Below, one piece after another: positions 18,701 to 26,149 of a DNA stretch of 64,000 bases. Every line of letters begins with the position of its first letter. The stretch's first letter is position 1. A program made the translations under genes and the position numbers. Location of the stretch: the NCBI GenBank assembly GCA_002435755.1, contig DIYH01000027.1, positions 1 to 64,000 on the forward strand, given 5' to 3'. Origin of the DNA: Flammeovirgaceae bacterium UBA6059. GTDB taxonomy: Bacteria; Bacteroidota; Bacteroidia; Cytophagales; Cyclobacteriaceae. The notes under the pieces are model-generated. The model was not told the origin of the DNA. It saw nothing but the letters and a program-made list of their open reading frames with translations, and searched no databases.

Positions 18701-18797
18701 GACCAATACTACGTGGTGCCCACTGATGATTGCTTTGTCCATAAGTGAGCAGGATCGCAAAACTACAAATACAAAAAAGGGACACTCTCAATTTCAT
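15783..18797 (-). CDS. Secreted sortilin/BNR-propeller protein (about 1000 residues)
   Basis: A very large exported protein. I chose the ATG at 18797 because it begins a clean signal peptide (MKLRVSLFCICSFAILLTYG); the frame stays open to 18824. The mature chain is a VPS10/sortilin-like beta-propeller with many BNR/Asp-box repeats, for example GGGIFKSLDGGRTWQHMGLE, GLFVSHDGGEHWMDLSE, ALYKSVDGGATWTVI and GKVHLTEDGGASWKDLS. The C-terminal 250 residues have a beta domain with an NxxYWNLE-type segment and a helical end. Relatives are annotated as glycosyl hydrolase or xyloglucanase-like, but a catalytic pair was not identified. It lies downstream of a divergent Na+/H+ antiporter. Confidence 0.88.
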   Translation of the reverse strand: MKLRVSLFCICSFAILLTYGQSNHQWAPRSIGPAGMSGRITAIDVVLDNPKVWYIGTASGGLWKTVNDGTTFNPIFDDQPVQSIGAVSVFQPNPNIIWAGTGEGNPRNSQTSGGGIFKSLDGGRTWQHMGLELTRNIHRVLTHPTNPDIAWLGALGNPYTAGEHRGVYKTTDGGLTWRKVLGASNQTGVAELRVDPSNPDKLFAALWQIQRTPWDMTSGGEGSGLFVSHDGGEHWMDLSEKGGLPEKPYGRIGIAIAPSRPDMVYTMIESKKNALYKSVDGGATWTVINQKTIGSRPFYFSEMYVDPKNENRIYNLYSRLSKSENGGKDFEVIEDWGFEVHADHQAFWIHPDDPDFIIDGTDGGLYWTKDGAEHWRFAENLPLGQFYHVTLDNEYPYNVYGGLQDNGTWYGPNKVWNRGELRNGYWKELAFNDGFDVAIDAIEEHIVYALWQGGMLVRINKKTGQRKTIRPADPKRELRFNWNAAIAADPFTSGTVYIGSQFVHKSADFGNTWQVISPDLTTNDPAKQQQLTSGGLSIDATTAENHTSLVSIAPSPIVEGVIWAGSDDGKVHLTEDGGASWKDLSRNMKGVPEDGWVTQIVPSLYDKKSAFVVIDNHRQGDWRPYIFETKDGGRSWKNLLLDMGVETFALSFVQHPKTPNLMFAGTEFGLYYSLDAGVTWQKWEKGYPSVSTKDLKIHPRENDLVMATFGRSFWILDDLGPLEELAGSTDLENTTAYLFKTRQTYQAIIDQAIGQRLTPAHMFTGDNLPKGATITYQVVKSDSVKLSVSRGGEIIYAWKEKAEAGLNRTYWNLEKEGKPIYGPLMSPVLERPLVAPGEYTINLDYQGLTFEKPLIVLPDPRIDYDPQAFEENEAHRDRLEAISLAKDALLDSLAYIEKALSEHANQSNSQLVDTIRSHVDTIWSMIGYRNVQGAISDSPRLEHQISKAFYYMHSPYEPVSINDRRVISDLEKQLANVQSMYQSKLLPFWMRFKNEVTTNGFEFE

Positions 18798-19011
18798 GTT
18801 GGATATTATTGAAACCCGTAACAAGCCATCAGCAAAACAATTTGTACTATTTGAATAGCAAAACAGCGTTTTGCTGCCAACTTTAAAGAAAAAGATTAAA
18901 TTTTATAGAAATTATTCTGTAATATGGTATCGAAATTACATGGAGTAATTAAAGATACCACCTGTAGTAATCAAGAACTAAAGAGAACGAAAGTAGCTAT
19001 TTCCGGCGCAT

Positions 19012-20286
19012 ATGCACATCCTTGATATCATCGCCCTCTTCATTTTTCTTGCGGGGATCTTCATCTATACCAATACCTACTACCTCAAGTTACCATCATC
19101 GATTGGTCTGATGATCATGGCGTTGATATTGTCATTGCTCATCCTGTTGTCCGGGATCCTGTTTCCCGATTTCATGCTGGGGACTGAGCGGCTGATGAAG
19201 GACTATAATTACGCCGATATACTTTACCAGATATTCATCAGCTTCATGCTCTTTGCCGGAGCATTGCAGATAGATTTCAAGAAGCTTGCCAAAGAGAAAA
19301 CACCTGTCCTTGTCCTCGCTACTGTGGGTGTATTTATCTCCACAGGTATCATTGGTACAGGGGTTTACTATCTGCTGGGCTGGCTGGGCATAGAGCTCAA
19401 CTATCTCTACTGTCTGGTATTTGGAGCATTGATCTCACCAACGGACCCTATAGCAGTTACCACTGTTATCAAAAGGTTTAATCTATCGAAAGACCTTGAA
19501 ACACGGATTGCTGGAGAGTCACTTTTTAATGATGGTGTGGCAGTAGTAACTGCTTTGACGCTACTTGATCTTGAGCATGCAGGAGAAGAACATGCGCTAA
19601 GCCTCTTCGATGTGGTTTATATTTTCTCTACTGATGTGGGAGGAGGAATAGTCATAGGCTTATTCCTGGGTTACATAGGATTTCAATTACTTAAGTATAT
19701 CGATAACGATGAAGTAGAGGTAGAGATTCTCATGACACTAGCGTTAGTGATGGCTGGAACTCAACTGGCCGATATTGCTCATGTCTCATCCAAGCAAGCA
19801 GCCGTAGTGATGGGGCTTGTCATAGGTAATGAAGGATCTAAGCAGACTACTTCGAATGCCGCTGGCGACTATGTGTTTAAGTTTTGGCGACTGATGGAAG
19901 AGTCACTCAATGCCATGCTTTTTGTACTCATCGCTTTAGAAATGCTGGTGATACCACTGCGACTTGATTATTTCGCTGCAGGATTTATCGTCTTCAATAT
20001 TGCCTTATTTGCTCGATGGATAAGTGTACTCATACCTATTAAAATTATGTCTCAGAAGAGGCGATTTGAGCGGAATACGATTCCTATCATGACCTGGGGT
20101 GCTCTGCGTGGCGGTATGCCAGTAGCACTTTCATTGTCTCTTCCGGATTTTGAAGGTAAGGATGTCATTGTCACAATGACCTACATTGTCGTAGTATTAT
20201 CCATCCTCTATCAGGGACTTACCGTCACCAGGCTGCTGGAAGTGAGCGAGCCTGACAAGTTTGCCCACTCTATGGACAAGCTGTAG
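19012..20286 (+). CDS. CPA1-family Na+/H+ antiporter
   Basis: A 424-residue integral membrane protein with about 12 hydrophobic helices. The segment ALISPTDPIAVTTVIKRFNL followed by RIAGESLFNDGVAVV has the conserved SPTDP and ESLFND motifs, the latter holding the Asn-Asp cation site of NhaP/NHE-type antiporters. RGGMPVALSLSLP near residue 365 is also typical. It should exchange Na+ (or K+) for H+ across the inner membrane and contribute to pH and salt homeostasis. It is divergent from the BNR gene and convergent with a universal stress protein gene, which fits a stress-response setting. Confidence 0.92.
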   Translation: MHILDIIALFIFLAGIFIYTNTYYLKLPSSIGLMIMALILSLLILLSGILFPDFMLGTERLMKDYNYADILYQIFISFMLFAGALQIDFKKLAKEKTPVLVLATVGVFISTGIIGTGVYYLLGWLGIELNYLYCLVFGALISPTDPIAVTTVIKRFNLSKDLETRIAGESLFNDGVAVVTALTLLDLEHAGEEHALSLFDVVYIFSTDVGGGIVIGLFLGYIGFQLLKYIDNDEVEVEILMTLALVMAGTQLADIAHVSSKQAAVVMGLVIGNEGSKQTTSNAAGDYVFKFWRLMEESLNAMLFVLIALEMLVIPLRLDYFAAGFIVFNIALFARWISVLIPIKIMSQKRRFERNTIPIMTWGALRGGMPVALSLSLPDFEGKDVIVTMTYIVVVLSILYQGLTVTRLLEVSEPDKFAHSMDKL

Positions 20287-20315
20287 GCTATCTCAATATT
20301 CAGAACTTTTAGCTA

Positions 20316-21155
20316 CTACTTTATTGCCATCGTCCAAATGGGCTTCTGGCTTTTATTCACTACATTTTTTGATATGAAGCCAGTGAAGAGTGACTCGAGT
20401 CCCCTTTTCTGATGAGTTGCCAAAGCGATCATATCGGCACCAACCTCGTCTGCAAACTCGATGATAGCGTCTACCTGATCACTATCCTTCACAGCGGTAG
20501 TACTATAGTTGTCAAAGCCAAACTTTTCCGCGAAAGCGTCAATTCGAGATTTTACTTCAGCCTCTTTTATCCACTCTGAGTCGTAAGCCTTGACGATATG
20601 CAGATGGGCGTCATAAAACTTCTGCATGTTTTTCAGCTCACCGACGATAGACTCCTGCTCTAGCCTTAAGTCCGAAGCAAAAACAATGCTTTTGACATTG
20701 CAGAGGTCACATTGTCCCTTAACAGTAATCACAGGGCAGGAAGCAGTCCTGACCACCCTGTCAGCAACAGACCCCACTAATACATTGACCAGTCCACTTG
20801 CTCCTTTCGATCCCATGACAATCAAACTGCTATTGTGCTCAGCGATGACCTTCGATATCTTTTCAAAGGGGTGTCCCACTTCGATGGTATATTTCAATAC
20901 TACATCTTCATATTCATTTTTGTTGACCAGCTCCTCCATGCGCTCTTTCGTACGCTCCATGAGCTTTACGATGTAGACGTTTTCCTCGGGAGTATAGTCC
21001 ACAATACCCATAGTATTGAAACTGGTTGTGTGAGGGTCCTCAATCACATGTACCAGCATGATCTCAGCAGATGTCTGTTGCGCCAACACATGTGCAGAAT
21101 GCAATGCATTCAATGATTCTTCGGAAAAATCGAGGGGAACAAGTATTCTTTTCAT
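20316..21155 (-). CDS. Tandem universal stress protein
   Basis: A 279-residue cytoplasmic protein made of two UspA domains. Domain 1 (1-145) starts MKRILVPLDFSEESLNALHS and ends with the ATP-binding loop GSKGASGLVNVLVGS (G-x2-G-x9-G-S). Domain 2 (about 150-279) starts IVFASDLRLEQESIV and ends near ALATHQKRGLESLFTGFISK, where the loop is changed and nucleotide binding is less certain. A Cys cluster (CPVITVKGQCDLCNV) lies at the domain junction, which could be redox or metal related. Convergent with the antiporter; monocistronic. Confidence 0.9.
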   Translation of the reverse strand: MKRILVPLDFSEESLNALHSAHVLAQQTSAEIMLVHVIEDPHTTSFNTMGIVDYTPEENVYIVKLMERTKERMEELVNKNEYEDVVLKYTIEVGHPFEKISKVIAEHNSSLIVMGSKGASGLVNVLVGSVADRVVRTASCPVITVKGQCDLCNVKSIVFASDLRLEQESIVGELKNMQKFYDAHLHIVKAYDSEWIKEAEVKSRIDAFAEKFGFDNYSTTAVKDSDQVDAIIEFADEVGADMIALATHQKRGLESLFTGFISKNVVNKSQKPIWTMAIK

Positions 21156-21265
21156 TTGGGTATCTGTTTTTACCTAATTTAGGAATATGCCCTTAAATTA
21201 CTCATGAATTTAATCATATTATGAACTGGTATAAAGCAAATGGTCTGGTTCTAATTCAAGTAAAT

Positions 21266-21823
21266 ATGTTCACTTCCTATCGCAATCAACGACTACCGTT
21301 ATTTTTCGCTTTGATCATTCTTTGTACTGTGCATGTTGCTATGGCGCAGGACAGGGTTAATCCGGTGATCAAAAACTATGGCGGGATCTACGCTATTCCT
21401 GATGCTGAGGAAACACCTTCTTCTACTTTGCCTTACAACATCGTAGTAGATGTCAGATCAGGACCCTCTTCACCAGATCAAATCAACCCGGCACTGAATA
21501 ATATTGCCCGTATGCTCAATCTTCATGCAGTAGGTGGCACTCCAAAAGAGAACCTGAATGTGGTTGCTGTGATCCACAATCTTGCCACACCAACCATAGC
21601 AGACAATGCTACTTATCAGGAAAAGTTTGGAATGGATAATCCCAACATTGGGCTCATTCAGGAACTCACAGATGCCGGAGTTCAACTCTATGTCTGTGGG
21701 CAAAGCATGACTGCTCGTAACTATCCCAAGTCAGGGCTCAACCCCAACATTAAAATCAGCGTTTCAGCGTTGACCGTATTGACTACCTATGAGCTACAAG
21801 GCTATACCAGCTTGGGTTTCTAG
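21266..21823 (+). CDS. Exported DsrE-family protein
   Basis: I place the start at the ATG at 21266, which opens a signal peptide (MFTSYRNQRLPLFFALIILC, cleavage after MAQ); the frame extends to 21221. The mature domain resembles DsrE/DsrF: YNIVVDVRSGPSSPDQINPA, a central VVAVIHNLATPTI strand, and the helix-loop ELTDAGVQLYVCGQSM whose Cys occupies the usual persulfide-carrying position of this fold. DsrE proteins transfer sulfur or sense redox state; periplasmic ones in Bacteroidota are uncharacterised. The next gene begins 7 bases after the stop, so they are probably co-transcribed. Confidence 0.82.
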   Translation: MFTSYRNQRLPLFFALIILCTVHVAMAQDRVNPVIKNYGGIYAIPDAEETPSSTLPYNIVVDVRSGPSSPDQINPALNNIARMLNLHAVGGTPKENLNVVAVIHNLATPTIADNATYQEKFGMDNPNIGLIQELTDAGVQLYVCGQSMTARNYPKSGLNPNIKISVSALTVLTTYELQGYTSLGF

Positions 21824-21830
21824 AAAACCA

Positions 21831-22907
21831 ATGAAATACTATCTCTACTTACTGTTGTTGATTATTTGCGGTAGCATAATCACATCCTGTGGTGACAAAG
21901 AGCAACGGGTCAGAAGTCCAAGAATCAAGAATAGCACCCATATAGTATCGCCAAAAAGCAAGGATCGGTTCACACTGACAGATACAATAAAGGTGGAGAT
22001 TGGCTTGAAAGGCGATTCTCTAAGCGTCACTCAAGTGATAGTACGACACAAACTAGACACGCTGGCTGTGAGTACCGCTGCATTGATAGGCCTAACTCCT
22101 ACCGGTATGGTAGGCGACATTAACCTCAATATAAGCACTGTGCTAAGCAATGGCAAGACTGAAACCTACAGTGTAACTGCTAAAGTTTTTTCCGATAGGG
22201 CGCCAGACGAATACACCTATCGGGTAATTAATAGCTATCCACACGACCCTGAGGCCTATACACAAGGCCTACTGGTAATCGATGGACAGTTGTATGAAAG
22301 CACAGGGCAAAGAGGTGCTTCCGACTTGAGGGTCGCAGATGTGAGTACGGGCCGGCCTACACGGAAATTGTCACTGGAAGATCGTTTTTTCGGTGAGGGT
22401 CTGACTGTATTTGGAGATCAGCTCTACCAACTGACCTGGACTTCCAACCTTTGTCTGGTATATGACCGCACCACGCTCAAACAGACCAAAACATTTGATT
22501 ATCCTACAGAGGGTTGGGGCTTAACAACCATAGGCAATGAAATCGTCATGTCAGATGGTACTGACAATCTCTACTTTCGGGATCCTGATACATTTGAGGT
22601 GCTAAGACAAGGGCAAGTACGTGATGATCAACGACCAGTATTCAAACTCAATGAGCTGGAATATATTGACGGACTGATTTATGCTAATGTCTATCCAACC
22701 GATGAGATAGTCATGATCAATCCGAGTACGTTTGCGGTAGAAGGGCGGATCAATCTTGCAGGAATACTCAACACAAACAACTATAACAGGCCTCTCGATG
22801 TACTCAATGGTATAGCCTATGACCAGGCAGATAGAAAGATATATGTGACAGGTAAGCTTTGGCCCAAACTGTTTGAGATAGAATTAGTTAAGAAACAAAA
22901 CTTATAA
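21831..22907 (+). CDS. Glutaminyl-peptide cyclotransferase, lipoprotein
   Basis: 358 residues from the ATG at 21831, which begins a lipoprotein signal (MKYYLYLLLLIICGSIITSC; lipobox Cys at 20). Residues about 25-125 form a beta-sandwich-like N-domain. From about residue 132 the plant-type glutamine cyclotransferase propeller starts: NSYPHDPEAYTQGLLVIDGQ, LYESTGQRGASDLR, FFGEGLTVFGDQLYQLTW, and later NGIAYDQADRKIYVTGKLWP. Enzymes of this family cyclise N-terminal Gln to pyroglutamate on exported proteins. A 5-oxoproline-degrading operon lies far downstream (57619-61168), a loose functional echo only. Confidence 0.9.
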   Translation: MKYYLYLLLLIICGSIITSCGDKEQRVRSPRIKNSTHIVSPKSKDRFTLTDTIKVEIGLKGDSLSVTQVIVRHKLDTLAVSTAALIGLTPTGMVGDINLNISTVLSNGKTETYSVTAKVFSDRAPDEYTYRVINSYPHDPEAYTQGLLVIDGQLYESTGQRGASDLRVADVSTGRPTRKLSLEDRFFGEGLTVFGDQLYQLTWTSNLCLVYDRTTLKQTKTFDYPTEGWGLTTIGNEIVMSDGTDNLYFRDPDTFEVLRQGQVRDDQRPVFKLNELEYIDGLIYANVYPTDEIVMINPSTFAVEGRINLAGILNTNNYNRPLDVLNGIAYDQADRKIYVTGKLWPKLFEIELVKKQNL

Positions 22908-22922
22908 TCAACGAACACAAAA

Positions 22923-23219
22923 ATGAGTCTAGAAACTGCTACAAATAAGGTGAAGGAAATGGCTGCAGCAAGTGCTGGCAGCCTGGGTTCTTCAGTGAAG
23001 TTTAAATTCAGCGAGGGAGTGATCCTTCTTGATGATACTGTATCCCCTCCATCTGTATCCAACGACGATGGAGAAGCCCAATGCACGGTAGCCATTGACC
23101 TTGATGACTTCATGAAGTTAACTGATGGAGACCTTGACCCTATGAGTGCTTTCATGGGTGGTATGATGAAGATTGATGGAGACATGAGCGTGGCAATGAA
23201 GTTGACCAGCTTGTTCTAA
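22923..23219 (+). CDS. SCP2 sterol-carrier-like protein
   Basis: A 98-residue protein of the SCP2 lipid-binding fold without its usual enzyme partners. VKFKFSEGVILLDD and the strand QCTVAIDLDDFMKLTDGDLD with the following FMGGMMKIDGDMSVAMKL are the classic SCP2 C-terminal signature. It should bind fatty acyl or sterol-like lipid in the cytoplasm. It starts 15 bases after the glutaminyl cyclotransferase gene and is followed by a strong hairpin terminator at 23238-23259, so it closes the DsrE-QC-SCP2 transcript. Confidence 0.92.
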   Translation: MSLETATNKVKEMAAASAGSLGSSVKFKFSEGVILLDDTVSPPSVSNDDGEAQCTVAIDLDDFMKLTDGDLDPMSAFMGGMMKIDGDMSVAMKLTSLF

Positions 23220-23237
23220 GAGTATCTCGAATCAAAG

Positions 23238-23259
23238 AAAAGGTGCTTGCGCACCTTTT
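23238..23259 (+). terminator. Rho-independent terminator-like hairpin
   Basis: Stem AAAAGGTGC / GCACCTTTT (9 bp, perfect) around a TTGC loop, 18 bases after the SCP2 stop. The right arm itself supplies the T-run. Confidence 0.8.
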
Positions 23260-23323
23260 ATGGTACTAACAATTAAATTCCTTAGTCTGACTATTCGAGT
23301 TCGATGGGCTGGTCATACACGTG

Positions 23324-23701
23324 CTAGCTTGCTTTTACAGGTACGAATTGCCTCGGATCGTAGAAGAACTGCTCTTTCCTGATCTTATCCCCTTCCCATA
23401 CCTGATGTACTACTTCATTGATGATGATATGGCTGCCATCCTTCAACAAAAACTGAAACTTCCATCTGATCATCACCTCGTTCCCATCAACGAAAAACGG
23501 TCGGAGGCATTGAGATGAAACGTGCTCTGCCTTCCCAAGCATCTGCCGCTCATACTCAATCAATGTATCGCGACCCATACGTGGTGGGTCCTGGTTCTCT
23601 TGTATAGAAGCGTCCTCAGTATAGTACTCAGCAAGGACCAAATCATGTCTTTCCGTCTCCACTTTCTTGATGAAGGCATTGACTGTGCTAATGCCTGGCA
23701 T
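23324..23701 (-). CDS. SnoaL/NTF2-like small protein
   Basis: A 125-residue cone-shaped SnoaL/NTF2-like protein: VNAFIKKVETERHDLVLAEY then MGRDTLIEYERQML and a C-terminal beta sheet (VMIRWKFQFLLKDGSHIIIN; HQVWEGDKIRKEQFFYDPRQ). Such proteins can be isomerases or cyclases, or simply bind small ligands; no catalytic residue is claimed. It overlaps the thioesterase gene upstream by 14 bases, so the two are one transcript under the TetR operator at 24203-24218. Confidence 0.85.
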   Translation of the reverse strand: MPGISTVNAFIKKVETERHDLVLAEYYTEDASIQENQDPPRMGRDTLIEYERQMLGKAEHVSSQCLRPFFVDGNEVMIRWKFQFLLKDGSHIIINEVVHQVWEGDKIRKEQFFYDPRQFVPVKAS

Positions 23702-24185
23702 GAACCTGAGATTTATGCTTCAGCAAAATACCCTTGACTCTATCATCAAATGAGACTTCAGACACAGGAACTAATATCTCCTCGAAAAGCATGTTAAGCT
23801 CATCCGCGTGCTTTTCAATAGTAGACTGAAGTACATTGACATGCGTGAACGTCATCCAGATGATAGCTTTAAGTTCTGTCTCCAACTCATTCCACATTCT
23901 CATCTCCACCTTCAGTCTGTGATCATCGAAGTGTACCAATTGGGAATCGATCAAAACCGTCTCCATAGTCCGTGCAGGCTTGATATAGCTAATCTGGTTA
24001 GATGTTACCACCCAACTCTTCCCGGAGGTCTTCATTTCACCAAATACATCCAGGTTATAGTGCTCAACCAATTGATCCTCACGCGTGTTGATGAAGTAGT
24101 CGATGTACCTTGCATTGTTGAGGTGATTAAAAGGGTCACAGTCTTGAAACCGGATCACTTTTTTACTTCTTGGTCTCTTTTCCAT
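23688..24185 (-). CDS. Acyl-CoA thioesterase, 4HBT/YbgC-like hotdog
   Basis: A 165-residue hotdog thioesterase. The start holds RFQDCDPFNHLNNARYIDYF, the 4-hydroxybenzoyl-CoA thioesterase/YbgC signature with the catalytic Asp (in D-C/D-P-F-N-H) and NH(L)NN helix start. It should hydrolyse an acyl-CoA in the cytoplasm; chain specificity is not visible. It precedes and overlaps the SnoaL-like gene. The palindrome at 24203-24218, only 18 bases upstream of the ATG, implies control by the adjacent TetR. Confidence 0.92.
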   Translation of the reverse strand: MEKRPRSKKVIRFQDCDPFNHLNNARYIDYFINTREDQLVEHYNLDVFGEMKTSGKSWVVTSNQISYIKPARTMETVLIDSQLVHFDDHRLKVEMRMWNELETELKAIIWMTFTHVNVLQSTIEKHADELNMLFEEILVPVSEVSFDDRVKGILLKHKSQVHARH

Positions 24186-24202
24186 TCAAGTTTAGTTTAT
24201 AG

Positions 24203-24218
24203 TATACCGATCGGTATA
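24203..24218. promoter_or_regulatory. TetR operator of the thioesterase operon
   Basis: Perfect 16-bp palindrome TATACCGATCGGTATA, 18 bases upstream of the thioesterase ATG and just downstream of the end of the TetR gene. It shares its full sequence with the inner part of 24841-24858. Confidence 0.85.
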
Positions 24219-24236
24219 TCTGATTCAAAAAAAATA

Positions 24237-24818
24237 TTATGTTTTCAATTTCTCCTCTATGAGCATATCAATAGAATCCATAGCTACCGCTAAAAAACTC
24301 TCATCGTGATGGGTGAACGCCAATGAAGTGGCCCCTTCTATCATGCTCAGAATCACCTTGGCATAAGTCATACTATCAAAGTCCTGCCTGAGCTGATCAC
24401 TATGCTTTCCTTCGTTGAGTATTTCAATCAACCCATTAAGGAAAGTTTGAGATAGTCGCTGTGCTTTGTCGAAGAGTAGCGGATTGGTATGCTGGGTATC
24501 ACTACTGACCCGAAGCATTGGACAACCTCCCATATCCGCGACACGCTCATAATGTCCACGATGATAGTCCGTCACTACTTTAAGCTTGGTTAGGGCATCC
24601 GGTTGTTTAGATATCAAATCAAACAGCGGATAAATGGCTTTTCTTAAATTATAGTTGAAGGCCTTAATCGCCAGATCTTCCTTGTTAGAGAAGTTGCCAT
24701 AGATCGCTCCTTTGGTCATACCCGTCGCAGCGGTAAGGTCAGATAGACTAGCTCCTATGTAACCTCTTTTGTTAAAAATAGGAGCCACCTTTTCAAGAAT
24801 GTACGCTGCAGTATCCAT
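24237..24818 (-). CDS. TetR/AcrR-family repressor
   Basis: A 193-residue TetR regulator. The HTH spans about residues 10-48 (IFNKRGYIGASLSDLTAATG; then KGAIYGNFSNKEDLAIKAF). The ligand domain includes MGGCPMLRVSSDTQHTNPLL, matching the CP(I/M)L segment of the TetR at 2325-2921, so the two are paralogues. Palindromes occur both before this gene (24841-24858) and between it and the thioesterase gene (24203-24218), so it most likely represses itself and the thioesterase/SnoaL pair. An acyl-CoA or fatty-acid ligand would be logical, as inference. Confidence 0.94.
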   Translation of the reverse strand: MDTAAYILEKVAPIFNKRGYIGASLSDLTAATGMTKGAIYGNFSNKEDLAIKAFNYNLRKAIYPLFDLISKQPDALTKLKVVTDYHRGHYERVADMGGCPMLRVSSDTQHTNPLLFDKAQRLSQTFLNGLIEILNEGKHSDQLRQDFDSMTYAKVILSMIEGATSLAFTHHDESFLAVAMDSIDMLIEEKLKT

Positions 24819-24840
24819 GTTCCGATCAAATATAAAGAAA

Positions 24841-24858
24841 ATATACCGATCGGTATAT
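24841..24858. promoter_or_regulatory. TetR autoregulatory operator
   Basis: Perfect 18-bp palindrome (ATATACCGA and complement) 22 bases upstream of the TetR ATG. On the minus strand a -7-like TATATTTG lies at 24827-24834, so the operator occupies the spacer between the -7 and -33 positions, a good place for repression. Confidence 0.85.
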
Positions 24859-24978
24859 AAGCCTTACAGCCAAAACAAACCTTCTCTGAAACAAAATGAA
24901 TTTTATTGTACCTCTTTTAATGAGACTATGAACACTAAAGGTAAGGTGCCAGTACTTTCTCGAACTTATCTTGATCAG

Positions 24979-26025
24979 CTAGTGACTCCACCCATACTGA
25001 TCGAGACTCTCCAGGCAAGCCGTCAACAAGTCAATTGAGCCTTGGATATCCGATTTATGCGCCATTTCGATCACCTGATGCAAGTGTCGGGTTGGGATAG
25101 AAACCGCACCAGAAATAGCCCCATCTTTGCCTCGCTGCTGTAGTGACGCTGTATCCGTACCACCAGCGGTCAATATTTCCGGCTGCCACTTGATCTCATT
25201 CTTATCAGCAGTCTTTTTCATGAACTCTACCATGCGATAGTCACTGATCGCCGAAGCATCCATGATCTTAATAGCAGTGCCTTCTCCCAATTTTGTAACC
25301 ATCTCATGTGGTTGAGCACCTGGCAGATCAAAGGCAATAGTAGTATCCAATCCAAATCCGAAATCAGGATTGATAGCGTGAGCTGCTACGTTAGCCCCTC
25401 TCAAGCCCACTTCTTCCTGCACGGTAAATACACCATAAACATCATAGGGTACATCTTTGAGCTTTCTCAAAGACTCGATCAGTATGAAAACAGACACACG
25501 ATTATCGATAGACTTACAGTTGACACACTCACCCATCTCTATGAGCTCTCGCTGGCGGGTAATCGGATCTCCGACAGAAACCAGCTTTTCCACCTCCTCT
25601 TTAGATCTGCCCAGGTCAATGAAGTAGTCAGTGATCTTTGCCACTTTGTTCCGCTCCTCTGGTGACATGACATGGATCGGCTTAGTACCCATTACTCCCA
25701 CCACGTCTTCCCTACCGTGAATGATCACGCGCTGAGCTGTCAACGTCTTCGGATCAAATCCTCCTAGCGTATGAAACCTAACAAAGCCATTATCATCTAT
25801 ATGGGTAACAATGAAGCCAATCTCGTCCATGTGAGCAGCTACCATCGCGCGCTTACTGCTGTCCTTGCCACGCTTGATGGTAATAATGTTACCCAGGTTA
25901 TCTACTTCCAATTCATCGACCAAAGGTTCGACCTCATTAATGATGAAATCCCTGACGCGCTTCTCAAATCCAGGCGCACCAGGAGTTTCGCAAATGTTTT
26001 TTAAGAGTGAAATGTTAATGGACAT
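24979..26025 (-). CDS. M42-family glutamyl-type aminopeptidase
   Basis: A 348-residue dinuclear metallopeptidase. Metal and catalytic residues are in place: His and Asp in VAAHMDEIGF near residue 65, the bridging Asp in SIDNRVS near 175, the Glu pair in TVQEEVGLRGA near 205, the Asp in GLDTT near 230, and the final His in TRHLHQVIE near 315. Family members form large tetrahedral dodecamers and trim peptides from the N-terminus in the cytoplasm. A -7-like element TACTTTTG (minus strand) sits at 26047-26054. It is divergent from the LuxR-type regulator. Confidence 0.94.
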   Translation of the reverse strand: MSINISLLKNICETPGAPGFEKRVRDFIINEVEPLVDELEVDNLGNIITIKRGKDSSKRAMVAAHMDEIGFIVTHIDDNGFVRFHTLGGFDPKTLTAQRVIIHGREDVVGVMGTKPIHVMSPEERNKVAKITDYFIDLGRSKEEVEKLVSVGDPITRQRELIEMGECVNCKSIDNRVSVFILIESLRKLKDVPYDVYGVFTVQEEVGLRGANVAAHAINPDFGFGLDTTIAFDLPGAQPHEMVTKLGEGTAIKIMDASAISDYRMVEFMKKTADKNEIKWQPEILTAGGTDTASLQQRGKDGAISGAVSIPTRHLHQVIEMAHKSDIQGSIDLLTACLESLDQYGWSH

Positions 26026-26122
26026 AGTTTTTGATCATTCAATACGCAAAAGTAGATATTCCATCCGCAGCTTGAGAAGAGAGAAAAGCCAAATAGTGTA
26101 AAAGATTTGCAATAGTGTCATT

Positions 26123-26130
26123 TATATTTG
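26123..26130 (+). promoter_or_regulatory. -7-like promoter element of the LuxR-type gene
   Basis: TATATTTG matches the Bacteroidota -7 consensus TAnnTTTG and lies directly before the palindromic box at 26131-26147. A TTTG at 26106-26109 is closer than the usual -33 spacing, so the assignment is tentative. Confidence 0.4.
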
Positions 26131-26147
26131 TTTGGAATTAGTCTAAA
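26131..26147. promoter_or_regulatory. Haem/iron-locus palindromic box, copy 1
   Basis: TTTGGA-ATTAG-TCTAAA, an interrupted inverted repeat ending 2 bases before the ATG of the LuxR-type gene. The surrounding 23 bases (26128-26150) match 26859-26881 at 21 positions. The half-sites resemble metal-repressor (DtxR/IdeR-type) boxes, which is inference. Confidence 0.65.
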
Positions 26148-26149
26148 TA

